Assembly: GCF_002797755.1 (NCBI RefSeq)
Contig: NZ_PGFI01000011.1
Span: 248,001-312,000, forward strand
DNA length: 64,000 nt
Reading direction: 5' to 3'
DNA from: Brevirhabdus pacifica
GTDB lineage: Bacteria; Pseudomonadota; Alphaproteobacteria; Rhodobacterales; Rhodobacteraceae
Positions within the stretch are counted from its first letter, which is position 1; each line of letters begins with the position of its first letter. Position numbers and translations under genes: made by a program. Positions 43,775 through 52,708 of this stretch are shown piece by piece. Under the pieces are notes generated by a model. That model had not been told where the DNA came from, made no database searches, and was given only the letters and a program-made list of their open reading frames with translations.

Positions 43775-46195
43775 ATGAAATTCACGGTATCCTGGCTTGG
43801 GGATCATCTGGAAACCGACGCCTCGGTCGACGAGATCTGCGACACGCTGACCGACTTGGGGCTTGAGGTCGAAGGGGTCGAGAACCCCGCCGACACGCTG
43901 GGCGCCTTCCGCATCTGCCGCGTGATCGAGGCCGGACCCCATCCCGATGCCGACCGTCTGCGCCTGTGCCGGGTCGAAACCTGGCCCCAGGGCCCCGACG
44001 GCCCCACGGAAGAGGTGCAGGTTGTCTGCGGGGCGCCCAACGCGCGCACCGGGCTGGTGGGCGTCTTCGCCCCCGTCGGCACCCATGTCCCCGGCACCGG
44101 CGTCGATCTGAAGCCCGGCGTCATCCGGGGCGTGGAATCGAACGGCATGCTGTGTTCCGAGCGCGAGCTGATGCTGTCGGACAACCATGATGGCATCATC
44201 GACCTGCCCGAGGACGCGCCGCTGGGCGAAAGGTTCATCGACTACCGGGGCGTCAACGACCCGGTGATCGAGATTGCGATCACCCCCAACCGCCCCGACG
44301 CGCTGGGCGTTCGCGGGATCGCCCGCGACCTGGCCGCCCGCGGCCTCGGCCGGCTGAAGGACGCGCCCGCCGTCAGCGTCGCTTCGGGCGGTCCCAGCCC
44401 GATCAACGTCTCCATCGATGACGACGTGCTGGCCGACGGTGCCTGCCCGGTGTTCTGCGGCCGGATGATCCGGGGCGTGCGCAACGGCCCCAGCCCCGAG
44501 TGGATGCAAAAGCGCCTGCGCGCCATCGGGCTGCGGCCGATCTCGGCGCTGGTCGATGTGACCAACTTCCTGACCTATGACCGCAACCGCCCCCTGCACG
44601 TCTTCGATGTCGACAAGGTTCAGGGGGACCTGCGGGTTCATTACGCCAAGGGCGGCGAGCGGCTGGTCGCGCTGGACGACAAGGAATACGAACTGGGCGC
44701 CGGGATGATGGTGATCTCGGACGACCAGGGCGTCGAGAGCATCGCAGGCATCATGGGCGGCGCGCCCACCGGCTGCACCGAGGAGACGGTCAACGTCTTC
44801 GTCGAAAGCGCCTACTGGAACCCGGTGGCGATCGCCCACGCAGGCCGCGCGCTCAAGATCAACTCGGATGCGCGTTACCGTTTTGAACGGGGGATCGACC
44901 CTGCCTTCACGCCCGAGGGGCTGGATATCGCGACCGCGCTGATCCTCGAGATCTGCGGCGGCGAGGCTTCGGAGGTCGTCTGCGCCGGTGCCGTGCCCGA
45001 CACCGACCGCGCCTACCGGCTGGACACCGACCGGGTGCAGTCGCTGGTCGGCATGGACATTCCCGCCGACACCCAGCGCCAGACCCTGACCGCCCTCGGC
45101 TTCCGCCTCGAGGGGGACATGGCCCATGTTCCCAGCTGGCGCCCCGATGTGATGGGACAGGCCGACCTGGTCGAGGAAGTGGCGCGCATCGCCTCGCTGA
45201 CCCGCCTTGAGGGGCGGCCGATGCCGCGCGTGCCGGGCGTTCCGCGCCCCATCCTCACCCCGCTGCAGCGTCGCGAATCCGCGGCCCGTCGCGCCGGCGC
45301 GGCGCTGGGTTACAACGAATGCGTCACCTACAGCTTCATCGACCAGCCGACAGCGGCGATGTTCGGCGGCGGCGACTTTGCCACCATGCTGGAAAACCCG
45401 ATCTCCAGCGACATGAGCCACATGCGCCCCTCGCTGCTGCCGGGGCTGCTTCAGGCCGCTGCGCGCAACCAGGCCCGGGGTTTCACCGACCTGGCCCTGT
45501 TCGAGGTCGGCCCCGTCTTCGAGGGCGGTGAGCCCGAGGATCAGCGCTTGCAGATGTCAGGCCTGCTGGTCGGTCACAACTCGCCGCGCGAACCCCATGG
45601 CGGCCGCCGCCCGGTCGACATCTACGACGCCAAGGCCGACGCCGAGGCCGTGCTGGCCGAGCTGGGCGCACCCGCCAAGGTTCAGATCGCCCGCGGTGCC
45701 GAGGAATGGTGGCATCCCGGCCGCCACGGCGTGATGCGTCTGGGACCCAAAAAGGTCCTGGCCGTCTTCGGCGAGCTGCATCCCAAGGTGCTGAACGCGC
45801 TGGACATCAAGGGCCCGGCGGTGGCTTTCACCATCTGGCCGTCCGAGGTGCCGGTGCCCAAAGCCAAGGGCGCGACCCGCCCGGCGCTGGAGATGCGCGA
45901 CCTTCAGGCGGTCGAGCGTGACTTCGCCTTCGTCGTCGACGAGGGGGTCGAGGCGCTGGGCCTCGTCAACGCCGCGGCCGGCGCCAACAAGGCCCTGATC
46001 GAGGATGTCCGCGTCTTCGACGAGTTCACCGGCGACAAGGCGCGTACCCAGATGGGCGAGGGCAAGAAATCCCTGGCGATCACCGTCCGGCTTCAACCCC
46101 GCGACAAGACCCTGACCGAGGCCGATATCGAGGCCGTCAGCGCCAAGATTGTGGAGAAGGTCGCGAAGGCCACGGGCGGCACGCTGCGCGGCTGA
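43775..46195 (+). CDS. pheT: Phenylalanine-tRNA ligase beta subunit
   Basis: 806 residues, the usual PheT length. Domains in order: an OB-fold tRNA-binding domain (about 40-150, RICRVIEAGPHPDADRLRLC), B3/B4 editing domain (about 210-380), B5 (about 400-475), the catalytic-like core, and a C-terminal FDX-ACB anticodon domain (about 710-806, ending KVAKATGGTLRG). ATG 43775 gives MKFTVSWLGDHLETDASVDE, the conserved start; an open frame further upstream has no similarity. It pairs with PheS. Confidence 0.96.
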   Translation: MKFTVSWLGDHLETDASVDEICDTLTDLGLEVEGVENPADTLGAFRICRVIEAGPHPDADRLRLCRVETWPQGPDGPTEEVQVVCGAPNARTGLVGVFAPVGTHVPGTGVDLKPGVIRGVESNGMLCSERELMLSDNHDGIIDLPEDAPLGERFIDYRGVNDPVIEIAITPNRPDALGVRGIARDLAARGLGRLKDAPAVSVASGGPSPINVSIDDDVLADGACPVFCGRMIRGVRNGPSPEWMQKRLRAIGLRPISALVDVTNFLTYDRNRPLHVFDVDKVQGDLRVHYAKGGERLVALDDKEYELGAGMMVISDDQGVESIAGIMGGAPTGCTEETVNVFVESAYWNPVAIAHAGRALKINSDARYRFERGIDPAFTPEGLDIATALILEICGGEASEVVCAGAVPDTDRAYRLDTDRVQSLVGMDIPADTQRQTLTALGFRLEGDMAHVPSWRPDVMGQADLVEEVARIASLTRLEGRPMPRVPGVPRPILTPLQRRESAARRAGAALGYNECVTYSFIDQPTAAMFGGGDFATMLENPISSDMSHMRPSLLPGLLQAAARNQARGFTDLALFEVGPVFEGGEPEDQRLQMSGLLVGHNSPREPHGGRRPVDIYDAKADAEAVLAELGAPAKVQIARGAEEWWHPGRHGVMRLGPKKVLAVFGELHPKVLNALDIKGPAVAFTIWPSEVPVPKAKGATRPALEMRDLQAVERDFAFVVDEGVEALGLVNAAAGANKALIEDVRVFDEFTGDKARTQMGEGKKSLAITVRLQPRDKTLTEADIEAVSAKIVEKVAKATGGTLRG

Positions 46196-46345
46196 ACATG
46201 TGGGGGCGGGAAGCCGCCCCTGCGATCCCTCAGTCGGGACGGACCGTCGCGCACCTGGGCGCGCGCCTTGCGCGGCCCGGCTGCCGGCGCTACCCACGGT
46301 GGCAAAGGCCGACCGGCCACAACACCCAGACCGAAAGGACCGACC

Positions 46346-46795
46346 ATGACCCTGAATGTCTATCTCTCCGGCGAGATCCACACCGACTGGCGCGAGCAGA
46401 TCACCGAGGGCGCCGAGGGGCTGGACGTGCGTTTCAGCGCGCCGGTCACCGACCACGATGCCTCGGACGATTGCGGCGTCGCGATCCTTGGGGCCGAGGA
46501 CAGCAAGTACTGGCACGACCACAAGGGCGCGATGGTCAACGCGATCCGCACACGCAAGGGCCTCGAGGAGGCCGACGTCGTCGTCGTGCGCTTCGGCGAC
46601 AAGTACAAGCAGTGGAACGCGGCCTTCGACGCGGGCTATGCCGCGGCCCTTGGCAAGTCGCTGATCGTGCTGCACGGCCCCGACCACCAGCACGCCCTGA
46701 AAGAGGTGGACGCCGCCGCCTTGGCCGTCGCCGAAACCCCCCAGCAGGTCGTCTCGATCCTGCGCTATGTGATGACCGGCAAGCTGCCGACCTGA
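46346..46795 (+). CDS. ytoQ: YtoQ family protein
   Basis: 149 residues. The sequence MTLNVYLSGEIHTDWREQI, VTDHDASDDCGVAILG and DKYKQWNAAFDAGYAAALGK matches the YtoQ family almost throughout. Such proteins resemble nucleoside 2-deoxyribosyltransferase-like folds, but the function is not known. The ATG at 46346 lies after GAAAGGACCGACC. The frame is open upstream to 46268 without similarity. Neighbours pheT and mscL are unrelated. Confidence 0.9.
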   Translation: MTLNVYLSGEIHTDWREQITEGAEGLDVRFSAPVTDHDASDDCGVAILGAEDSKYWHDHKGAMVNAIRTRKGLEEADVVVVRFGDKYKQWNAAFDAGYAAALGKSLIVLHGPDHQHALKEVDAAALAVAETPQQVVSILRYVMTGKLPT

Positions 46796-46921
46796 TCCAG
46801 GCCGACCACCGGCAAACCGGACCGAAGGCTGCCGGGGCTTGCCCCCGGCCCCTTTGCGCCCGAAAATCCCCCCGCATGAAACGAGCCCCGCCCCAAGGCG
46901 GGCAAAGCCGGAGGGACGCGC

Positions 46922-47356
46922 ATGCTGAACGAATTCAAGGATTTCATCGCCAAGGGCAATGTCATGGACATGGCCGTGGGCATCATCATCGGGGCCGCCT
47001 TCACGGCGATCGTCAAGTCGATGGTGGACGACCTGTTGAACCCGGTCATCGGGATCTTCACCGGCGGGGTCGATTTTTCCAACAAGTTCTGGGTGATGAG
47101 CGGGCCGAACACCTACGCCTCGCTGGACGAGGCCCGCGCCGCGGGCGAGGCGGTCTTCGCCTACGGCAGCTTCGTCACGGCGGTCGTCAATTTCCTGATC
47201 GTGGCCTTCGTCGTCTTCATGCTGGTGAAATGGGTCAACCGCATCCGGGCCATGGCCGAAAAGCCCGACGATGTCGCCCCCGAGGTGCACACCGGCCCTT
47301 CGGAAAAGGACCTGCTGGTCGAGATCCGCGATGCGCTGGTCGCCGGGCGCGGCTGA
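46922..47356 (+). CDS. mscL: Large-conductance mechanosensitive channel
   Basis: 144 residues. It forms a pentameric channel in the inner membrane that opens on high membrane tension and releases solutes under osmotic downshock. N-terminus [20 protein letters not shown] and TM1 with [20 protein letters not shown] are hallmarks; TM2 is [19 protein letters not shown] (about 82-100). The C-terminal cytoplasmic bundle is present. CGGAGGGACGC precedes the ATG, and a terminator follows. Confidence 0.96.
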   Translation: MLNEFKDFIAKGNVMDMAVGIIIGAAFTAIVKSMVDDLLNPVIGIFTGGVDFSNKFWVMSGPNTYASLDEARAAGEAVFAYGSFVTAVVNFLIVAFVVFMLVKWVNRIRAMAEKPDDVAPEVHTGPSEKDLLVEIRDALVAGRG

Positions 47357-47370
47357 CGGACCGGAAGGAC

Positions 47371-47401
47371 AGGGGCGCCCCTAGGCGGGACGCCCCTTTT
47401 T
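47371..47401. terminator. Terminator between mscL and ald
   Basis: AGGGGCG pairs with CGCCCCT across a 13-nt loop and is followed by TTTT on the + strand. It separates two convergent genes. Confidence 0.65.
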
Positions 47402-47407
47402 ACGGGA

Positions 47408-48526
47408 TCAGGCGGCCAGAGCGTCGGCCACCGGCAGCACGTCCAGCTTCAGCGCCTCGCCCACGGCGGGGTGGGTGATCCGCCCGGCATGAACGTTGAG
47501 CCCTGCCGAAAGATGCGGATCGTCGGCGCAGGCCTGCCGCCAGCCCTTGTCGGCCAGCGCCAGCATGTAGGGCATGGTCGCGTTGCCGAGGGCAATGGTC
47601 GCCGTGCGCGCCACGGCGCCGGGCATGTTGGCGACGCAGTAATGCATGATCCCGTCGACCTCGAAGACCGGATCCTGGTGGGTGGTCGCGCGCGAAGTCT
47701 CGAAGCAGCCGCCTTGGTCGATGGCGACATCCACGATCGCCGCACCCGGCTTCATCGTCTTCAACTGCTCCCGGGTGACCAGCTTGGGGGCCGCCGCCCC
47801 GGGCACGAGGACCGCGCCGATCACCAGGTCGGCCTCGGTCACCAGCTCGGCCAGGTTGCCCTGGGAGGCGAAGCGCGTGGCGAAAACCCCGCCGAAGACG
47901 TCATCTAGGTAGCGCATCCGGGGCAGGGAGCGGTCAAGCACCGTCACCGCCGCCCCCATGCCCGCCGCGACCCGGGCCGCATGGGTGCCGACGACGCCGC
48001 CGCCGATCACCACCACGTTGGCAGGGCCCACGCCCGGCACGCCGCCCATCAGCACGCCGCGCCCGCCGTTGGCCTTCTGGAGGGTCCAAGCGCCCATCTG
48101 CGGCGCCAGCTTGCCGGCCACCTCGGACATGGGGGCCAGCAGGGGCAGGCCGCCCTGGGCGTCGGTCACCGTCTCGTAGGCGATGGCGGTGCAGCCCGAG
48201 GCCATCAGGTCGCGGGTCTGCTCGGGGTCCGGGGCCAGGTGAAGGTAGGTGAACAGGATCTGGCCCTCGCGCAGCATCGCGCGTTCGCCCGCCTGGGGTT
48301 CCTTGACCTTGACGATCATCTCGGCCTGCTCGAACAGGCTGGCGGCATCGGGCAGGATGCGGGCGCCGGCCTCTTCATAGGCGGCGTCGTCGAAACCCGC
48401 GCCGATCCCGGCGCCGGCCTGGATCAGCACCTCGTGACCGTGGGTGACGGCCTCGCGCGCCGCGTGGGGCGTCATCCCGACACGGAACTCCTGCGGTTTT
48501 ATCTCGGTGGGGCATCCGATGATCAT
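47408..48526 (-). CDS. ald: Alanine dehydrogenase
   Basis: 372 residues. It interconverts L-alanine with pyruvate, NAD and ammonia. MIIGCPTEIKPQEFRVGMTP and AGAGIGAGFDDAAYEEAGA are the N-terminal blocks; the NAD site is VVIGGGVVGTHAARVAAGMG; MHYCVANMPGAVARTATIAL is near the substrate site. ATG 48524-48526 has GGAGACC upstream. It is divergent from an Lrp/AsnC regulator, the usual partner that activates ald with amino-acid effectors. Confidence 0.96.
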   Translation of the reverse strand: MIIGCPTEIKPQEFRVGMTPHAAREAVTHGHEVLIQAGAGIGAGFDDAAYEEAGARILPDAASLFEQAEMIVKVKEPQAGERAMLREGQILFTYLHLAPDPEQTRDLMASGCTAIAYETVTDAQGGLPLLAPMSEVAGKLAPQMGAWTLQKANGGRGVLMGGVPGVGPANVVVIGGGVVGTHAARVAAGMGAAVTVLDRSLPRMRYLDDVFGGVFATRFASQGNLAELVTEADLVIGAVLVPGAAAPKLVTREQLKTMKPGAAIVDVAIDQGGCFETSRATTHQDPVFEVDGIMHYCVANMPGAVARTATIALGNATMPYMLALADKGWRQACADDPHLSAGLNVHAGRITHPAVGEALKLDVLPVADALAA

Positions 48527-48599
48527 GGCGGGTCTCCCTTTCCCTGGTGATGAGTCGATTGTGCCAGATTTCGCCTGCAATCGGGTCGCAAATTATATA

Positions 48600-48619
48600 G
48601 CATTCCGGATGAGCAATGC
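48600..48619. promoter_or_regulatory. Possible operator between ald and the Lrp-type regulator
   Basis: GCATT-N10-AATGC (48600-48619) lies in the divergent region, beside an A/T-rich run AATTATATAG (48591-48600). The spacing suits a dimeric helix-turn-helix protein such as the adjacent Lrp/AsnC regulator. By eye only. Confidence 0.3.
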
Positions 48620-48661
48620 AGGATCGTCCGAGGGAACGGGCGATAATCGGGAGGATTTTGC

Positions 48662-49126
48662 ATGGATGAGATGATCGACGCCACCGATCGCGCACTGCTT
48701 AGGGCCCTCCAGGGCCAGGGTCGGCTGTCGAATGCCGAGCTGGGGGCAAGGGTGAACCTGTCGCCCTCGGCCTGTCACCGGCGGGTTCAGCGGCTGGAGC
48801 GCGCGGGACTGATCCGCGAATACGTGGCCTTGGCCGACGGGCGCAAGCTGGGCCGCCCGACCCTGGTTTTCGTCGAGATCACCTTGAGCGCCCAGGCCGA
48901 CGAGGTGCTGGACGCGTTCGAGCGGGAGGTCGCGCTGATCCCGGACGTGCTGGAGTGTCACCTGATGGCGGGACAGGCGGATTATCTGCTGAAGGTGGTG
49001 GTGCGTGACGCCGACGATTTCGCGCGCATCCACCGCCGGTTTCTGGCGCGCCTGCCGGGTGTGGCGCAGATGCATTCATCCTTTGCCCTGCGCACCGTGT
49101 CCCACACGACGGCGATCCCTATCTGA
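48662..49126 (+). CDS. Lrp/AsnC family transcriptional regulator
   Basis: 154 residues. The N-terminal winged helix-turn-helix (about 8-55) has DRALLRALQGQGRLSNAELG and LSPSACHRRVQRLERAGLI. The C-terminal RAM effector domain has ECHLMAGQADYLLKVVVRDA and the dimer-type ARLPGVAQMHSSFALRTV. Divergent from ald, it fits the AldR/BkdR-like regulators that respond to alanine or other amino acids. Starts at ATG 48662 after GGGAGGATTTTGC. Confidence 0.93.
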   Translation: MDEMIDATDRALLRALQGQGRLSNAELGARVNLSPSACHRRVQRLERAGLIREYVALADGRKLGRPTLVFVEITLSAQADEVLDAFEREVALIPDVLECHLMAGQADYLLKVVVRDADDFARIHRRFLARLPGVAQMHSSFALRTVSHTTAIPI

Positions 49127-49274
49127 GAAACCGGCAAGGGGGCATCATCGGGGAAGAGGGCCGTTACCCGGGCCCCAGAAACGACAAACCCCCGGGCGTT
49201 AACACGGGGGTCGTCTGGACGACGGGGTGACCCGCCTATTCGCAATCGATCCGACAGGATCCAAGCCGTAAGGC

Positions 49275-49481
49275 TCAGAGCATGCCTTCGCGCTGTGCTT
49301 TCTTCCGGGCCAGCTTGCGCGCCCGGCGAATGGCTTCAGCTTTCTCACGAGCCCGCTTTTCAGAGGGTTTCTCGTAGTGCTGCCGAAGTTTCATCTCACG
49401 GAAAACGCCTTCGCGCTGGAGCTTCTTCTTCAGCGCACGAAGCGCCTGATCGACGTTGTTGTCGCGAACACTCACCTGCAT
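49275..49481 (-). CDS. rpsU: 30S ribosomal protein S21
   Basis: 68 residues, [20 protein letters not shown] then [20 protein letters not shown], with a basic tail [21 protein letters not shown]21 helps base-pairing of the ribosome with mRNA start regions. It is divergent from coq9 across about 100 bp. AAAGGTGGTG lies upstream of the ATG. Confidence 0.97.
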   Translation of the reverse strand: MQVSVRDNNVDQALRALKKKLQREGVFREMKLRQHYEKPSEKRAREKAEAIRRARKLARKKAQREGML

Positions 49482-49584
49482 ATGGTGTCACCACCTTTCT
49501 AAGTTGAAGTTGCATCGGTACGCAGGAAGTGGCCGTATAGCAAAGCCGCATTAGCTTGTCCACCATGCCATGCAGGAGGATCCA

Positions 49585-50289
49585 ATGACCCCGGATACCA
49601 CGATCACGCCGCTCGAGCGGCTCATCGACGCGGCGCTGCCCCACGTGGCGTTCGACGGCTGGACACAGGCGACCTGGGACGCGGCAGTGACCGATTCCGG
49701 CGTGGATCCGGCGACGGCACGGGCGCTTTGCCCGCGCGGCGCGGTCGATCTTGCGCTGTCCTTTCACCGCCGCGGCGACAGGCTGATGGTCGAGCGGCTG
49801 AAGGCCGAGGATCTGTCGGCCCTGCGCTTTCGCGACCGCATCCAGCGCGCCGTGCGCTACCGGATCGAAATTGTCGCCCCCCACAAGGAGGCGGTGCGCC
49901 GGGGCACGACCCTGTTCTCGCTGCCGCAATACATGCCCGACGGGGCGGGGGCGATCTGGGGCACTGTCGATGCCATCTGGACGGCACTGGGCGACCCCTC
50001 GGACGACATCAACTGGTACACGAAGCGCGGCACGCTGGGCGCGGTCTATGGTGCGACGGTCCTGTTCTGGCTGGGCGACGATTCGCCGGGGTGGATGAAC
50101 ACCTGGGACTTCCTTGAACGGCGCATCGACAACGTCATGCAGATCGAGAAGGCCAAGGGGACCATGCGCAAGAATCCCCTGCTGCGCCCCTTGATCGCGG
50201 GGCCTGCCTGGCTCACACGGGGGGTGAAGGCGCCTGGGCGGGGTCGGTTCCGGGGCATGCCCGGGTCGATCAACCGCCAGGGCTGGTAA
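49585..50289 (+). CDS. coq9: COQ9 family ubiquinone biosynthesis protein
   Basis: 234 residues. The COQ9 domain spans most of it: ERLIDAALPHVAFDGWTQA at the start, then FRDRIQRAVRYRIEIVAPHK, LFSLPQYMPDGAGAIWGTVD and DDINWYTKRGTLGAVYGATV. In eukaryotes COQ9 is a lipid-binding partner of COQ7 in ubiquinone synthesis. A strong AGGAGG lies five bases before ATG 49585; the alternative ATG at 49570 would overlap that site. The TetR-like fold of the family is not a DNA-binding claim here. Confidence 0.93.
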   Translation: MTPDTTITPLERLIDAALPHVAFDGWTQATWDAAVTDSGVDPATARALCPRGAVDLALSFHRRGDRLMVERLKAEDLSALRFRDRIQRAVRYRIEIVAPHKEAVRRGTTLFSLPQYMPDGAGAIWGTVDAIWTALGDPSDDINWYTKRGTLGAVYGATVLFWLGDDSPGWMNTWDFLERRIDNVMQIEKAKGTMRKNPLLRPLIAGPAWLTRGVKAPGRGRFRGMPGSINRQGW

Positions 50290-50344
50290 CGACGGCGCAG
50301 GCGCTGCCGCCCGCAGGCCGTGCGCGCAAAGGCAAGGAGACGGC

Positions 50345-51316
50345 ATGAAGGCGATCGAGATTTCCCGGCCCGGCGGGCCCGAGGTACTGACCCCGGTGGA
50401 ACGCCCCGCCCCCCGTCCCGGCCATGGGGAGATCCTGATCCGCGTCGCCTATGCCGGGGTGAACCGCCCCGATGCCCTGCAACGCGCGGGCCGCTACGAT
50501 CCGCCCCCGGGCGCAAGCCCGCTGCCGGGGCTCGAGGTCTCGGGCGAGGTGGCTGCACTGGGCGCCGGTGTCACCGGCTGGCGCGTCGGCGACCGGGTCT
50601 GTGCCCTGACACCCGGCGGCGGCTACGCCGAGGAGGTTGTCACCCACGCGGCCCACGCGCTGCCGATCCCCGAGGAAATGGACCTGCGCGAAGCCGCCGG
50701 CCTGCCCGAGACCTGTTTCACCGTATGGACCAACGTCTTCCAGCGCGGCCGGCTTCAGGCGGGCGACCGGTTCATGGTTCACGGCGGCACCTCTGGCATC
50801 GGCACGACCGCCATCCAGATAGCCAATGCGCTGGGGTCACGGGTGTTCGCGACGGCGGGTTCCGATGACAAGGTCCGGGTCTGCGAGGAACTGGGCGCCG
50901 AGCGCGCCTTCAACTACCGGACGCAGGATTTCACAGCCCTGATGCAGGAGCAGGGCGGCGCCGACGTGATCCTCGACATGGTCGGCGGGCCCTATATCCA
51001 GCGCAACCTCGACGCCCTGGCGGTCGAGGGGCGGCTGGTGCAGATCGCCTTCCTGCAGGGCCCAGAGGTGCAGGTGAATTTCACCAAGCTGATGGCCCGT
51101 CGACTGACCTTCACCGGCTCGACCCTGCGCCCGCAAAGCGATCTGGCCAAGGCGCGCATCGCCGATGAGCTGCGCCGCCACGTCTGGCCCTTGCTGGCCG
51201 GCGGCCGCATGGCGCCGGTCATCGACAGCGAGTTCGCGCTGGAGGATGCCGCCGGTGCCCACGCCCGCCTGGACGAAAGCGATCACGTCGGCAAGGTGCT
51301 GCTGAAGGTGGGCTGA
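50345..51316 (+). CDS. NAD(P)H quinone oxidoreductase (QOR, MDR family)
   Basis: 323 residues. Medium-chain reductase fold without the zinc ligands of alcohol dehydrogenase. The N-terminal part has PRPGHGEILIRVAYAGVNRP, and the Rossmann motif is VHGGTSGIGTTAIQIANALG. GADVILDMVGGPYIQRNLDAL is a quinone-reductase block of the PIG3/TP53I3 type. It likely reduces quinones or other enones with NADPH. It is 55 bp after coq9, same strand, but a direct link to ubiquinone is inference. Confidence 0.9.
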   Translation: MKAIEISRPGGPEVLTPVERPAPRPGHGEILIRVAYAGVNRPDALQRAGRYDPPPGASPLPGLEVSGEVAALGAGVTGWRVGDRVCALTPGGGYAEEVVTHAAHALPIPEEMDLREAAGLPETCFTVWTNVFQRGRLQAGDRFMVHGGTSGIGTTAIQIANALGSRVFATAGSDDKVRVCEELGAERAFNYRTQDFTALMQEQGGADVILDMVGGPYIQRNLDALAVEGRLVQIAFLQGPEVQVNFTKLMARRLTFTGSTLRPQSDLAKARIADELRRHVWPLLAGGRMAPVIDSEFALEDAAGAHARLDESDHVGKVLLKVG

Positions 51317-51346
51317 CCCGACGTCGTTGGCCGGATCAGGCGCGGA

Positions 51347-52708
51347 TCAGGCTTGGGGGTCAGTGTTGGGATCAACCTCGCATGGGTCGGCCCGGTCCGC
51401 CTGCTGTTCGTCGCCACGGCCTTTCGCCCCCGGGCCAACCCGCTGGCCCAGTGCGCCCAGTGCCTCGCGGATGGCCTCGCGATCCTCGGACATGAAATCC
51501 GACATGCCGGCCCTTTTCAGCAACAGCGTCGCCTGTTCTTCCAGGTGGGGGCGGGCGCGGGGATCGGCGATCTCGTCCAGTTGGCACAGCGCCCGCGCCA
51601 GGTGTGTCGCGAACAGCAGGTTGCTGCCCATGGCGTCGCGCAGGGGGGTGAAGGCCAGTTCCACCAGCTCTCCGACCGACGTGCCGGGCACGATCAGCCT
51701 CACCTGGCCGCCGGGGCCCGCCAAGTGCCGCCCGTCGCTCATCAAAGCCAGGGGCCGGCGCAGGGCCGAGGCAAGGCGGTTGAGGCATGCGATCGCCGTG
51801 AACGTGTCGTTGACGCCGGGCGACAGGCCGCGCAGGGCAATCTCGATCAGCAGCCGGATCGAGAAATCGACCGACTGGGCCTGGCTGCGCGACGAGGAGA
51901 GGGTGATCGCCTTCAGCATTGCCTCGGCGGTCTCGTCGGTCAGACGTGACTGTCCCTCGACCTCCAGCAGGGTGCCGCCCGCCAGCACGAACGCCCCGAT
52001 GCCGACGCTGAACCGCAGGGTCAGGTCCCGCTCGGTCGCGATGGCGATCAGCCGCGCGATGTCCAGTTGGGTCAGGTAGCCGTCCTCGGGGGCAAGCAGC
52101 CGGCAGCGGGGGGCGTCGGGCATCCGGGGGGGCGGGAGCGCGCCGCGGTCCAGGATCTCCTCCATCTCGCCGGCCAGGGTGTGGCCGATGGCGCTGATCT
52201 CGTCGTCGATGGTCACGTTGGCGGCGACATGGCGCACGAAATAGATCAGCTGCACCACGCAGATCAGCGCCAGCAGCGCCGTCAGCATGGTCGTGACCTC
52301 GGGGACGAACTCGTCGTGGGTGGCGAAGAGCGCGTTGAGCGCGAAAAGGAAGGTGCCGCCGAAGATGCCGGCCGTAAGCTGGATCGTCAGCTCGGAGGTG
52401 AAGCGTTGCAGAAGGCGGGGTCCCACGTTGCCCGCCGCCAGAGTGAAGACGATCAGCGTCAGCGAATAGGCCAGCGACAGCGCGGTGATGGCGCCCGTGG
52501 CGACCGCCGCGTGGAAGGTGATGGCCGTGCCCGCAGGCGGGGCCAGCGACAGGGCGTGCCAGCCGTTGCGGTCCAGCACGACGTCCAGCCACACCGACAG
52601 CGCGCCAAGCGCCAGCAGCCCGGCCGCGATCAGGGCGGGCAGGGTGAAGAAGATCAGGAAGGGCCGGTGAATGCCGCGCTGCCCGCGAATTGCCTTGCGG
52701 CCCCTCAT
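51347..52708 (-). CDS. DUF2254 family membrane protein
   Basis: 453 residues. Four transmembrane segments are visible: about 16-37, 63-90, 105-130 and 140-160. The soluble C-terminal half has GYLTQLDIARLIAIATERDL and ALRGLSPGVNDTFTAIACLN, both typical of DUF2254. The function is unknown. Its start overlaps the RNase T2 stop in an ATGA, so the two are translated from one transcript. The tail is acidic and low complexity. Confidence 0.9.
   Translation of the reverse strand: MRGRKAIRGQRGIHRPFLIFFTLPALIAAGLLALGALSVWLDVVLDRNGWHALSLAPPAGTAITFHAAVATGAITALSLAYSLTLIVFTLAAGNVGPRLLQRFTSELTIQLTAGIFGGTFLFALNALFATHDEFVPEVTTMLTALLALICVVQLIYFVRHVAANVTIDDEISAIGHTLAGEMEEILDRGALPPPRMPDAPRCRLLAPEDGYLTQLDIARLIAIATERDLTLRFSVGIGAFVLAGGTLLEVEGQSRLTDETAEAMLKAITLSSSRSQAQSVDFSIRLLIEIALRGLSPGVNDTFTAIACLNRLASALRRPLALMSDGRHLAGPGGQVRLIVPGTSVGELVELAFTPLRDAMGSNLLFATHLARALCQLDEIADPRARPHLEEQATLLLKRAGMSDFMSEDREAIREALGALGQRVGPGAKGRGDEQQADRADPCEVDPNTDPQA

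Noticed and set aside
46203-46220. GGGGCGG/CCGCCCC hairpin after pheT
   Set aside because: Stable stem but no T-run; could be a weak terminator, not claimed.
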